DNA from: Panonychus citri
Taxonomy: Eukaryota > Arthropoda > Arachnida > Trombidiformes > Tetranychidae
NCBI RefSeq assembly: GCF_014898815.1
Contig: NW_026515540.1
Span: 1,612,001 to 1,676,000, forward strand
Reading direction: 5' to 3'
Length of the DNA stretch: 64,000 bases
The notes beneath the pieces were generated by a model that searched no databases, was not told the DNA's origin, and worked only from the letters and a program-made list of their open reading frames with translations. This document shows, piece by piece, positions 51,501 through 64,000 of the stretch. The translations under genes and the position numbers were made by a program. How positions within the stretch are numbered: the first letter of the stretch is position 1; each line of letters opens with the position of its first letter.

Positions 51501-54012
51501 GTGATGTTTGAATTATATTCAGAACGGTGTCGGTTTTTTTTTCATTTCCAACAATTAGATGCTCAATTATGATTGTGATTACATGATTGTTACTCTTGAT
51601 TATAATGATGTTGATGGTTGGGTATTCGTATTCAGGTTGTTGTTCAATGTGTATTTTAAGTGTTTTTATCCGTCTCCTAGGTGATGATGAGGATGTAGAT
51701 TAAGATGATGAGAATGATACAAAAGATACTTGAAAACATGATGTATCAAATATTATATTTATCCATCGTCATCATTTTTGATTCTCATCTGCATTTCACA
51801 ACAGGAAATGTCATCATCATATATGTTACCATTTTTTTTTGAAAGGTTTTCGTTTTTGATCAAATGGCATATTTTGAAATTTCATATCTTGATTCTTCAT
51901 CCTTTCCTTTTCCTCTTTCCTTCCTCTTCCTCTTGTTCTTAGTCCATATAGTTAACATCATTTGTTGTTATTTACTTTTCCTAGTCTATATAAATTTGAT
52001 TGTCTAAGCCAATTTTAAAGTTAATTGTTGTGAGCATCCAATGTCAAATGTTTATTTCTAATGCTGGGAAACAAGAGTGACATGAATGAAGTTAAAGACT
52101 TTTCTTAGGATTGAGAAAAAAAATTGAAGTCAACATGCTTTAAGATGAGAAGGAAGGGAGAAAAAGAGAGAGAGAGAAAGAGAGATGGATGAATGAGAAG
52201 ATGAAGATGCTCTTAAAAGATGAGGATGGAGGCAGAAAGATAGATTGAAAAATGACAAAGTTTAAGAAGATGCGAGGATGAGGATGAAGACGAAGATAAC
52301 TGATGTATTTTTCAGTCATTTGATAATGATTAAGTTTTCGTTTTGTTTCTTCCTCATAATTATCATTATCATCATCTTTGAATCAATTTATTATCAATCG
52401 ATAAACTGGTAAAACAGAGGGATGGCAATGGATGAATGAGTGATGAAAGTGATGAGGATGCTAAAGATGAAGATTAAAAAATTATGAAGTGCATTTAAAG
52501 TAATAGTGTAACATTTGGATGAGAAACATCATCATCATCATTATCTTGATAAACGCAACAACAAGATAATAACAATTAATTTTTGACAACTTTGTGTTCA
52601 GTTAGAAATCAACGAACCTACTAATGGTTATAAGTGGATAATCGTCATTTTCATCTCTCCCTTTCTCTTTCTCTTTCTCTTTCTCTTCGCTTTCTTATCT
52701 TCATCTTCATCTTTTTCTTCCCATCGTCTTTACAGTTAATATATTTTTAAGTGCATTTGCATACTTTTCACCTTCCTCTCTCTCTCTCTCCCACTAAATA
52801 ACCTCTTCCTCTTAACTATCAATGATTTCTCAAGGCACGAATACGTGCTAAGAGGTTGTGTACATTTACCACCCAAGAAACAACGACGTACCCAACGCGT
52901 GCTGAGTATTTTATGATGATGATTTACTCATTATTATGTAAATAGTAATAAAGAAAAGGAATCAACAAATTAACTTGACCCGTAAACTTATCCACTTACT
53001 AATTGTTATTAATATTTAATCGTAACCAAGGTTAATCCTTATCATCTTGTAACGGTTTACCGGCCTCGTGCTGCCAATAATATGATTATTAAATTGTCTT
53101 TTGATGATGACAATTGATGAAAATAATAAATGATGATGAAGATGATGTGAAAATGATGATAACTATTGTATATACGTCACGTGGCTAACTGTTAATTGAA
53201 ATAAATCAGGTCACTAAGGTTATATTTTTATTGGTTTTTATTCACTTGTGAAATTTATTTGATTACAATTAAGAGTCACAATTGATTGTGTTGTTATTAT
53301 TGTTATCCGTTTATTATCATTGAATATCTGTCAATGTCTCTCTCTCTTTCTCTCTCTGCTCATCATCATTGTTAATCACATTTTATGATATTTAATAATG
53401 ATGATGATCATCTCTATGGGAACAATAGAAAAGGTTATGGCAAAGGTAACTTTTAATATAACATAAATTACTTATTATCCTTTCATGAATATTATCATTA
53501 TAATGATAATAATTTTCACACTTTTCTTTATCATTTAATTTTCGTTTTTCTGATTCATTTCATCATTTCTCCATCCTCATCCTCATCATCATCATTATCT
53601 TGCTTAGCTCAATGTTTATTTACTATTTAACTCGTTTAAACCTAGAAAATAATTTGATCATTAATCACTATAATTATGCTATTATCTATGTCTATTTGCT
53701 ATCAATATAATAAATAAGGAAGAGAGAGTGAGAGAAAAATTACTTTGGTGTGTAATGATGAAGATGATGATGATGATCATCATCATTTGGAGTAATTGTC
53801 AGCCTTTTGATTTTTCATGTAGTGGGCAGTGTCAGTGTAATGTCAAGGCGGAGTTTTTATCATCACCATCATGATGATAGTATATTGATGATGAAGGAAG
53901 ATGATGTTGATGAGGAGAATGAGAATGATTGAAAATGTTAGGAACCATTTATATTAAAAAAAGTGTTTATTGCATTTGATGAAAGAGAGAACGAAAAAGA
54001 AGGAGAATGAGA

Positions 54013-54094
<82 letters not shown>

Positions 54095-57000
54095 AAAGAA
54101 GATGATGAGGATGAAATAAATGCTTGGATACGCATGATACAATTTATAGGTTGACTCGAAAATGTTTATCCTGATAAACCCTATACACTGAATATATTTC
54201 ATATCAATTGTTTGAAAAAAAATAAATAAATTCTGTACTTGGATGAATACACTCACATGTATATTCACATTTCTCATGAATTATCTTTGTATATTATTGA
54301 TCTTTTAATTTAATTGTATTTTTTAATTTTGTAGGAAATAAAATTACAATTATAATTAACTATAAGTTTATAAGATTATCTAAATTAATTGTCATTTGTA
54401 AAAATGCTATTTGTCAACTGATTTAGTTTTTCTCGATGTGTTCACATGGTAAAACTATTTACTGTTATTGATTGACTTTATTTGATTTTGATTGATGTTA
54501 CAAGATGATGAAGGAGTTAATAAATGAGTTGTTGATATTTATACTCTTGCAAATGAAATGATAATGATGAGAGATTTGTGTGAATGGCGAAAATGATGAT
54601 AAATTCTTGTAAAAAAGTTCTGGTATTTGTTCATGTTATTCAGGGAATGTTATCATGAAATGGAAGAACATGTTTCTCATGTAACATCTTCATTCACAAT
54701 TTCTTATTGTTTCATTTTCTTCATCTTTTTTTTTTGTTTTACTTTTCAAGTTGCAAAATTTTATCCTCATCTTGATATTTACATCTTGGTGATGATGATG
54801 ATGATGTAAGGTGATTATTATCATGAAAATTTAATGTAACATGAAGTTGATTGTAAAACTGTAATGATAATAATAGTTTGTTATATAACATTGTGTTTCT
54901 TTTTATTGGTTTATTTTCATTTGTTAGCATGAATATTAGTTACAATGGTAACAGAGAGAGAGAGAGAGAGATAGAGAGAGATGCTCAATGTGTAAGATAA
55001 AAAGGATGAAGATGAAGATGAAGATTAGAATGAAAATGATGATGTAGGAATAAATTTCTCTCTCTTTTTTTTCTCAATATTCTATTCAAGTTATTCCAAA
55101 AATTTGCAAGCCTGACACATGGGAATTTATTCTTTCACCTCAATCAAGACTCGAATTCTGAATGGAGGATATTTGATCTTTCGCATCATTTTTCTCGTTC
55201 TTGTCTCGATCGTAATCTCATCCCCTCTCTGTTCAGTAAAACTGAATGAATTCAATATCATCATGTTTGATATTCCCTCTTTTTGATATTAGAATGACAA
55301 ATGATTCTGTCCATTGACAAAAAAGTTATAACTTTTGATAACATGACGATGATCAGAATCAGATTATCTCGATAATATCTGTTTTAATTGTTAATAATGA
55401 AAACTACTAAATACTATGATGTCGGATGAAGATGAAGATGATTCATTTTTACCACTCGTAATTGTAAACTGTTTGTAAATTTATTAATTTCGATGAGATA
55501 AATTCTCATAATTATTGTAAATTGGAAACTAATTAATGTTTCTTAAGAAGTGGAAGAGAACATTTAATTTAATCAATATTATCAGTTGGTCTTAATGCTT
55601 TGTAACTCAGAGTATTGGCTTCAATTCAAGATTATTTGCCTCCACTTTAAGCTTATTCAGCATTTGCCATCAGTAATTAGCAGTAAAAATGCATAAGATG
55701 AAGATGAAGATGATGATGATGAGAATCAAGATGAGAAGGATGAAAAATTTTTCATCTTTCCATCTAAATCATAGCAAGAATTTTAATCATTCCTGTCATT
55801 AGATTTTATTGGAGATCAAGATGATCATTTTAACCATTAGACTGTCAAATTGTTTCCAGTTATTATAATCGATAATTTCAAAATTATCATGATGAATTCA
55901 TCATCCTCATCACCATGAAAGGTGTGGTTAACTTTGAGAAATAGATATTAACTAATTTCCCAATTCAATTTACTGTCGTTTAATTGTTAATAAGTGAAAT
56001 TGATTCAGATGATAAACTAAACTGTCTGTGGTTGATTAAATTGTTTCATATGATTAGTGATGTGTATTGTTAATCAGATAAAATTTGTAAATGTTGAATC
56101 AATCAACCTGATCAATTAGTTGTATTAATTTTATTAATCGTGTATTAATAAATTGCAAATGGTTAATTGTGGCCAATGTTTATCCAATTGATTAGTGTGA
56201 CTGTTTTTATAATCAATCATGATTAAAACGTTGATTGTCGTTGATGATAATCGTTATAATTATCATCAATAATCACTAAATTAATAATAATAATAATTTT
56301 TTGTTATATACAATTACCTAGTTGTGGATTGTTAAATTGTTTACATAAAAGATAATCAACCAGAAAGTAATTTAATTATTATTAAACTGACAGAATCAAA
56401 TTAAATTTGGTTAATCCTCTTGAAGGTTTCAAATTATTTTAGTTGTCACCAAAATTAATTACAATTAACTTTTGCTTATAATAAATAAACTTGTTAGTTA
56501 ATTTATCGAAATATTTACATTCTAAAAATCAAACTATGTCTTAATTGCCTCGGGGCATAAATGATATCAATCTGTTAATCTGTTAATCAAAATGTTGATT
56601 GGATTATGAAAAGTAGGTGGAGGAGGAAGATGATGATATAAGTGTGTATGAGAGAGTAAGATTGTTGATTTTAGTTGAAAGTGTTGATTAATATCAAAGG
56701 GGAGGAATTACTCACCTTTAACTCCCTTTAATTATCATTTAATTATCGTTTAATTGTCAGTGATTTAGTGAGACAAATTTTCATGACGATTAACTTAATA
56801 CATTTTGTGAGGGGTTGTTACACTATTGCTAGTTTATAATTGTAAATGATTGTAATCAACTAAAATTTTGATTATCAATCAATTAATCAAGGCTAGACGA
56901 CTCGATGAAACCAGAATGATTAACAATAATGAAATGAAAATCAACTACAATCAAGTTAATCGTCTAGTTGATTTAGCAAAGCAAAAAAAAAGGGAAAAGT

Positions 57001-58043
57001 TTTTCACATTGAAAGATTTATTTTGTTTTTAATTTAATTGTGATTAAAAGTGATGATTGGAAAGATTTATTACAATTAATTGTAGTTTGGAAAATTTAAT
57101 TGAGTCTCAATGAGTTATGATTAAATACTAATAAATCATGATAAAGATTTTGATTTGATTTGTTGAGAACTTGATGACAAATAAGATGATTGATGATCAT
57201 GATCATGGAAATTTAATTGTTAATCAATGGACTTTTTTTTTCTTCTTCTTCTATTTGATTATTACAGAAATTGAAGCTTCTTGGAGTGATCGTAATTTAC
57301 CTCAATCATTTCGGAATGCAAATGGTTTTCATCATCATCATCATCATCATCATCAACATCACACTCAACTAGTTCATCATCATCGTCAACTCCACCCAGT
57401 TCATCATTCAGTCCATCATCATCCTTATCATCATCCTGTACATCATCCTCATCATCATCATGCACATACCCACCCACATCATCATCAATTGCACCATAAT
57501 TCACATAACCTTCAGGGTGTAGGAGGAGGTATTGTTATAAACAGTAGCGGTAGCAGCACCTCATCAAGTAACACCAGTGACAATAGTGATAATAATACAA
57601 ATACAAATATAAATACCAATACCAATACCAATGCGGCTTCGGCTGCTGCTTCAGCCGCTGCTTCAGCTTGGTCACATTATTCATATTCTCATCATGCAAG
57701 AGCTGCAAGTGCCGCGACGATGCATGATTTTACCGCTACTCCCTCAGCAGCAGCTCAATATAGTTCACTATTGCTACCTCCGCCTCCACCGCCTCCAACA
57801 GCTACCATTGCAGCGGCGGCCGCTGCAAGATTCAATCAATGTGGTGGATTTGAATTAACCCAAATGACTGCACCCGAAATGCATTGGCCATCAACGAGTC
57901 GATACGATTTTTCAACTCATCCTCATGCAATTGATGCCAATTACAACGCGACCACTGCTTATGGCTCAGCAACGGCTGCTTATGGTACAGCGACTGCTGC
58001 TTATGGCACAGCGACGGTTGGATATGGAAATGAATATATGTAA
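45487..58043 (+). CDS. vg: Vestigial-family TEAD cofactor (vestigial-like), two exons
   Basis: Exons 45487-45700 and 57268-58043 share phase 1 and join to 329 residues. Residues about 40-63 (CVVYTYYEDVSKALQDHF) match the TDU motif by which Vestigial/VGLL proteins bind TEAD/Scalloped. About 20 residues on, SDRNLPQSFRN matches the second conserved block, SQRNFPPSFWN in the family. His-rich, Ser/Asn-rich and Ala-rich stretches follow, then a tail of AYGTAT-type repeats. Family members lack DNA-binding domains and steer TEAD to muscle or appendage genes. The TDU core differs from the usual VLFTYFQGD..VDEHF by V-Y, ED and QDHF. The single intron is 11.6 kb; additional middle exons cannot be excluded, although the phases fit without one. 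An AATAAA lies at 58074-58079. An out-of-frame ATG (45479) overlaps the start. Confidence 0.82.
48529..48581. repeat. (GA)n microsatellite
   Basis: A pure AG dinucleotide run of about 53 bp in the vestigial-like intron. Confidence 0.95.
54014..54089. repeat. (GA)n microsatellite, longest dinucleotide tract of the window
   Basis: A pure GA run of about 76 bp. Translated on the minus strand it produces the false Leu-Ser repeat frames seen here. Confidence 0.95.
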
Positions 58044-58175
58044 ATTAATCATAATCAAATTAATAATTAATGTAATAAAGTTTCCTTTCTTTTTCCAATT
58101 GTTTTTTCTCAGCGACGTGAAACAGGTAAACGAAAACATTTCAACATATAATTAATTTTAAACAATTAGAATTAA

Positions 58176-61100
58176 TTAAGAAAATTTGTTTACTGAACTT
58201 GATTTTTCACCGCTATGACTTAAACGGATTCCAGTTTTCAGTCTTCCAATTTTCATGGTTATTTTACCAATCGTAGTCTAAGAGTTTTCAAATATAAATA
58301 AATAAAATATTAGTTAATTATGAAGAAAAAAGTATTTCGGTTATTACAATTAACATGATAAATGCCTTCGACTTTCATCAAAATAGAATTTGTATTAATA
58401 TGGAAAATAAAAAAAGAGAAAAATTTGAACTGATCAAGTTTTATTCATCTTCGATAATTACGTGCGATAGATGAACAATTTAACTCTTTTCCTCGACTTT
58501 CGATTTTCTCGATGTTCAATTATTTGGGAATTCGAAGGCATTTACATGAGAGATTAAGGCGAAAGTACCTTAAGAATAGCTGCTGCATGTTCGTGAGTTG
58601 CATTTCTGAGATCATGTTCATTGACTTGAAGTATATGGTCACCCTGAAGTAGCCTTCCATCAGCTTCGGCGACTCCGCCTTTTACCACTTCGGAAACATA
58701 GACACCGGGACCGTTTTTACGACCAACGATACTTAAACCTAAACCTTTTCCAAGCTTTTTGTACAGTTCAATGTCCATGATTTCATAGAGATCAGTGTCC
58801 GCAGAATGAGTTTCCTCTCGGTAAACAACCATTCTGATAGTGGAAGGAGTTTGTCTTAAGGCTGAAATGGCAAATTCGTGGGGAACGTTTCGTAAATTTT
58901 CATCGTTAACTTGAAGAATCACGTCTCCTGGTTTCAAGCGACCATCGAAAGCGGCTGCACCGTCAGGATAAACCTCATGGATAATAACGGCTCCCTGTTA
59001 TCAAAAGATCGAAAGAAAAACAATTTAATAACCTGAAATCTAATCGAAATTCAATGAAAACTCACCAATGGAGTATCAGAACCACCGACGATACTTAACC
59101 CAAGACCCATTTTCTTTTTTGCAATTTCCAGAGTTGTTTCCCGCTCAGGAATAATTTCACAGGTATTTGGGTCTAAAGTGATAGTTTCTTCATCCCCACC
59201 GACGGGTGAGGGTAAATCCTTTCCATTTTCTAAAAGGAAAAAAAAACAAAATCATTAAATTGACATTCGAAATTCTAATACAATTTAATAGCCTCAGGGG
59301 AAAAAGAAGTTGCAAAACTTAAGAATTAGATGGCGCTCATATCTTGTAAAATATTCTTTTTGGAAATGGTTCAAGTTATTTTCCTCAGTGGAGACAATCA
59401 ATTGTAATCAACTAATGATTTCTAATTAGAGTCCAATAGAAATTAACTCAACAATTAAGCGAATTTTTCGATTGCGAGTTGATTTGATTGTTCTATGCCC
59501 TCTGGGCCTTTTTATTTATCGATCATCTCTTTTAATAGTAAAAACCGATTGAACCAAATCAATCAATAGTTGCTCTCGAAAATCAATCTTTTGATTACAC
59601 ACCAGACTTAATTGTGTATTGGTGTTGAATCTGATTAACCTTCTAATTAGCGTTCCAATATTTTTACTCAGCTAATCAATAGTAAAAAAAATAGGAAAAT
59701 GATTTCATTTATAATCATTTGCTTGGTGTTAATGAGAGAAAGGTAAAGGTAAGCAAAAAAAATCCCACCGGTGGGTAACAGGAGCGATTAAATTTCCCTC
59801 TAATCAATAGTAAATGCAGAGGAATCAAATTAGGAGCAAATTTGATTGATTTGATTGAAAGGTTAATAATTTAACATTCAAATAGTGTAAACAACAAACC
59901 AGAAAAAAAGCTTAATCAGTGATTTATGATTACAATAAGCAAACAATTGTAACAGTAAAAAAAGTTGCAATAAACATTGAGGGTAATTAAGGATCAAAAT
60001 TAACTCCAATAAGATAATCAAATCATTACAAGGGAACAATTTATCAATTGTATAGCAATCATATTCAATGTAGAGAGCAATCAAATCTCAAACCAATTAA
60101 TTTTATCGAAAACAATTAACTATAAACAATCAATTGAAAGTAATATTTATTGTTAGCAGATTGTTAGTTAAGTCTCAATTCAATTGACCTAATGTCATCT
60201 TAATCGTAGTAATTAAGGGTAAAGAAATAATTAACTTACTTTGATCTTTCTTTTGGTCATTTTGAGCTGATTCTGAATCTCCCTGATTTAATTGAGCTGT
60301 TGATCCTTGATCAGATCGATTGGAAACTCTATGAGGTTTGGCAACAACAATTGATAAAAGACCTTCAGCATTTTTTAAGGTTGATGCAGCCTGCGAGTAA
60401 ACAATTAAACAAATTACAATCAAAAGAAACTACAACAAAATGATTGATTAACATACAGTATCATAATCCGCTCCAACCAGATCAGTTTGATTAACACAAA
60501 GTATCATATCACCAACAGCTAATCCAGCTTGTTCAGCCGGAGATGATTCCTGAATATCAGAAATGAAAACCTCGACCAAGTTCAGTGTGTTTACCTTCAA
60601 TTATCATGATTCCTAGACCAGTATTACCCTGTTAGAAGATGATTACAATCAATCAATAGAAAAGTCAATATATTAATCGAATGTTATTAAAAGAAGAAAA
60701 AAAAAATCATTATAACTGTAAATACCTTTCTAACTGTTACCGTTCTGACTCCATGAAATTTATTGTACTTTTCTTGGAGAGTCTCTTCCTCTAAATGGAC
60801 GGGAAATTGAATCAATGGCTTAACAGCCATTTCATCTAAGGCACCTTCTCTCCTGTAACAATCAATCAAAAGGTTAGATGAGTTATTCCATTGAGAGAAA
60901 AATGATCAAACAATTGTAGAAAAGAAATACGAAGAGAAGAGGAAAACAAGTAAGAAAAGAAAAGAAAAGAAAAATCAATGAAAATGTTTTCCTTTTCTCT
61001 TTTTTTTTCCTCTTCATCTTATTCTCAATGAGTATTTGTGGTCTATTCCATTCATATTCAACCATTTTCCACTCTTATAACCAGCTACTATCATCGATAT

Positions 61101-62303
61101 TATCCTCATCTCTTCCTCTCTCTCTCTGCCTACTCACCAAGATGATAAATCTGAAAATTTACCATCAAAAAATATTGATCATCTGATTTATCATCAACAA
61201 GAATTGATCAAGTCATTCAGTTATAAGAGATAAATATAATAATCCATCATGTAAGAAATAAATATAATTTTGACAACTCCAATGGTCAATCTACTTTAAG
61301 TAACAACATCAACATGGTTGAATACATTTCTTTTGTTGATAATGATGGTCAATAACAAAAGGACAGTTGAGATTTGGATGTCCACTTATCCTAAATGTCC
61401 AATCTGATCATTTTCCTACTGACCAGAATTTTCAATAATAATAAAGTATAAGAAAAGTACCTTAACAAAACCATTTTGAATACTGGTCCAGGTAAACTTT
61501 TAATTGTAGCTGAGGCATTTAGGTGACATCGTCCATGAAGCACAACACCGTTAATCTTTAGAAAAGTAATAATAATAATAGAGAATATGATTAGTAAATT
61601 GTTTAAGTGTATTAACAATCAATTTGTTTACTTCTAATATTTCATCAGCCACTTTTATACGTCCATCTTTGGCTGCAGCTCCTTTCATATGCATCCCACA
61701 AATGAACACGGACATTTTATTACGATCACGATTTCCGGCCAAACTTAAACCTAATCCAGTTATACCTTTAACCAGATCAACAATTAATATTTCACCTCCA
61801 AGTTGACCATAACGTTTGATTGCTTTTTCTGTCATTAAAATACACATGATGATGTTGTTGTTGATGATTGTCAAAAATGAGAGAGAGAGAGAGAGAGAAA
61901 GAGAGTGACCAAGGGATCAACAATAAATACACAGAAGCAAATAAACAAATGAAGAGTAGGAAATCCGTTTGTTGATCAAGTTGATTAGATTGAGAATTAA
62001 TGATGATGATGATTGAATAAACAAAGAATATCAAGAGAGAGAGAGAAAGACAAAGAGAGACAATTAGAAAAAAAGAAAATAAATTGTTGTCAAATTGGTG
62101 GTAATTCGTTAGTTATAAACAGAGAGAAATAAAATCATTTGAATGAATTAATGGAGAGAAAAAGGTGAGATGAGATATTTAAAGAATAAATCACTGAATG
62201 GGAGAAATGGAACCATAATTAGTGTAGTAACTAAATTACCCAAATAATCCGAATTAGAATTGTTGTTGTTATTACAATTAATGTTCTCATTGGTTTTGGC
62301 CAT
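58176..62303 (-). CDS. Four-PDZ scaffold protein, MPDZ/PATJ-like C-terminal type, nine exons
   Basis: Exons are 62303-62240, 61828-61632, 61555-61461, 60852-60726, 60628-60457, 60390-60240, 59229-59066, 58994-58569 and 58277-58176, all with compatible phases, giving about 498 residues after one correction. Four PDZ domains follow each other: GLGLSLAGNRDRNKMSVFI, GLGIMIIEG, GLGLSIVGGSDTP and GLGLSIVGRKNGPGVYVSEV. The first and last closely resemble PDZ 10 and the last PDZ domains of MPDZ/MUPP1 and PATJ, scaffolds of the Crumbs polarity complex at cell junctions. Exon 5 carries one extra base near 60572 (CGAGG before TTTTC) that shifts the frame inside the second PDZ; its length of 172 is one more than a multiple of three. 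The ATG exon at 62303 fits in phase, but long MPDZ forms have many more domains, so upstream exons outside the window are possible. Confidence 0.85.
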
Positions 62304-64000
62304 GGTTTTATCTCTCTATTCTGTATATGTGAGATGAGATTTGAGCAACTATTGGCTCACAATGGAAATGTACATGGGAAAAAGTAAGAAGCTCAGAGTT
62401 TAACAGGGAGACAGACAGATAGAGTAACTGAGAAGGAAAGATGATGATGATGATGATGAAAAAAGAGAGAAAGAGAAAGGTAATTGGGTTGGATCGATAA
62501 TGGGTGGTGTATATCACTTGAATGGATGAGAGAGAGAGAGAGAGAGAGAGAGAGTGGTAGTAGTAGTAGTAGATTCGAGTGATAGTAATCGTAGAGATAC
62601 TAAAAAGATTCTGGTAAGATGATGATGATGAGGAAGATGAAGGTGAATTGAATCTTCTGTTATCATCTACATCATCAGTATCATCATCATGTTCATTATT
62701 GTTACAAGATGATAATCAACTGATTTAATTATTATAATACTGATTCTGATACGGATGTTGATTGTTTATAAAACGACAATGATGATAGAAAGTAGTAAAA
62801 ATGGAGCAATCAAATTTAATTAATGAAAAGACAATTAATCAACACATACCACTGTTAATAACAATAACAGTCACCAACAGTAATTTAACATTGTTAATGA
62901 TTATAAATATAACAACAACAACAACAACAACAGCAAAGATTAATTAAAATTAAACACACACAATGAGTTAATTAGATGAATGGAAACATTGTTGATGTTA
63001 TAAAGATGAGGATGAGGTTGGTGATGATGAAGGAAGAGGAAAAGATGAAGATGAAGATGATAATGTTTATGCTGATTGTTGATTATGATGATTAGGAATC
63101 AAGTTGAACACAGAGATGGTTTTCATTTGTAAATTGCTGTTGGAATAGCTTTTCATACCTAAACCATCAGCGCATGTGATTGAATATCTTGATCATCATG
63201 AACAACAACAACACAACACAAACCACATCACCATCATCTTCATGTTTCTGTTTATCATCATGAACCATGGATAAAAAACTAACCCAATTCAGGGGAGAAA
63301 AAGTAACATAAGCATTTAGAGAATCAGAGTTATCTTCTTGTTTAACATCATTTCTCTTCCTGTTAGCATCACAAATGATGATGATAAGGATGATAAGAAT
63401 GATGAGAATCATGAGATGATCAGGATGAGGATGAAATTGACAGTTTTCAATGAATTGGCATAAAAATGATTCCATTCAGAAGTCGATTGAAATTCAATTA
63501 TCTTACTATCATCTTGTCAATTTTGATTTTCTCATAAATTAACTAATTGTATTGGATTAAACTATCGATTAGATTTTATATCGTTTTTAATTTAATTGTA
63601 TCGCTTTTGATAATCAATCACAGTTTAAAGTTAATTTGATTGATTAAACTCTTGTTTCCACTTGAAAAAATTTCAATTCAATGTTTTAATTTGATTGTTT
63701 TTTGTTTATGGTTAATTACAGTTGATTGTTTAACTTGCGAATTGGCTGATTAGTTAATTGATGGTGATAATGATTTAGATTGTTAATTTTAATGTTTATC
63801 GTTTAGTTTTCATTTTCAAGTTTTAATTATCAAATGAAGCAAAATTCAAGTTGATTCAAGATTGTTTTTGATTACAATTAACTTGGTTGTTTACTAATTA
63901 ACTGCCCTTGATTACTTAGCTACAATCAAGTTTAATTATTATCATGATTAACAGCGGATGTTTTTGTTTAAATTGTGATTAACCATTTGATTAGCTAATT
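62304..64000. other. 5' flank of the PDZ gene, no further gene supported
   Basis: It contains a GA tract (62528-62554) followed by a TAG run, GAT runs, and AT-rich DNA to the window end. A minus-strand frame at 63167-63475 has no domain; a possible donor follows it near 63155, so an upstream exon of the PDZ gene is possible but unsupported. Confidence 0.5.
62528..62554. repeat. (GA)n microsatellite
   Basis: A pure AG run of 27 bp followed by a short TAG trinucleotide run, about 225 bp upstream of the PDZ gene start. Confidence 0.9.

Larger units (their letters stand above)
45701..57267 (+). other. 11.6-kb intron of the vestigial-like gene
   Basis: This is the longest intron in the window, flanked by GTAAGA and TTATTACAG. 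No nested gene was recognised. It is full of GAT/ATC runs and GA tracts (48529-48581, 48945-48970, 54014-54089, 54955-54980) among AT-rich DNA. Frames such as 47286-47645 and 50074-50415 are low-complexity and have no domain. In Drosophila the vestigial introns hold wing enhancers, so this intron is the obvious place for such control elements, but none can be identified by eye. Confidence 0.6.

Noticed and set aside
63167..63475. 102-residue minus-strand frame as an upstream exon of the PDZ gene
   Set aside because: No PDZ or L27 residues and no phase-compatible splice acceptor could be defended.
1..64000. tRNA, rRNA or CRISPR array
   Set aside because: No convincing tRNA arm pattern, ribosomal core sequence or regularly spaced repeats with unique spacers were seen by eye; a covariance-model scan was not possible.

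Overview
The window reads as a nuclear segment of a small, AT-rich arthropod genome. Short GT..AG introns of about 60-350 bp, long intergenic stretches built from AATTGTTAA-like words, and abundant GAT/ATC and GA/TC microsatellites suggest a chelicerate, probably a spider-mite-like acariform mite. That placement is inference from style and gene content; no species marker was seen. All genes below were assembled from the sequence by joining reading frames at GT/AG sites with matching intron phase.

Layout. (1) 1687-3600: a complete-looking Mutator-like (MULE) DNA transposon with a FLYWCH finger and transposase in two exons, 30-bp perfect inverted termini and a 10-bp target duplication. (2) 3856-25172: a giant inverted duplication of Notch. 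The left copy (+) ends at 12812, the right copy (-) begins at 24305, and a 3.0-kb unique loop (12811-15816) lies between their 3' ends. About 7.1 kb of each arm is nearly identical, the large last intron is strongly diverged, and the last exon is again identical apart from a CAA repeat. The loop holds a third, short, decayed Notch piece. Both copies carry 1-4 base indels that break the frame at different places. (3) 27378-28607: a tetraspanin (+). (4) 31817-35670: Mgat1/GnT-I (-), six exons. (5) 39237-44374: an FGF-receptor-type receptor tyrosine kinase (+), twelve exons. (6) 45487-58043: a vestigial-family TEAD cofactor (+), two exons around an 11.6-kb intron. (7) 58176-62303: a four-PDZ protein matching the C-terminal end of MPDZ/PATJ (-), nine exons, tail to tail with vestigial.

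Functional theme. The window groups developmental signalling genes: Notch, FGFR and vestigial (a Notch target in the fly wing), plus Mgat1, which starts complex N-glycan synthesis in the Golgi, and a junctional PDZ scaffold. Whether the linkage matters is unknown.

The most interesting feature is the Notch inverted repeat. The arms look homogenised in the coding part while intron and 3' flanks have drifted, which resembles gene conversion between palindrome arms. Assembly artefact remains a live alternative, because the frame-breaking indels are mostly homopolymer or short-repeat contractions, as expected of long-read consensus errors.
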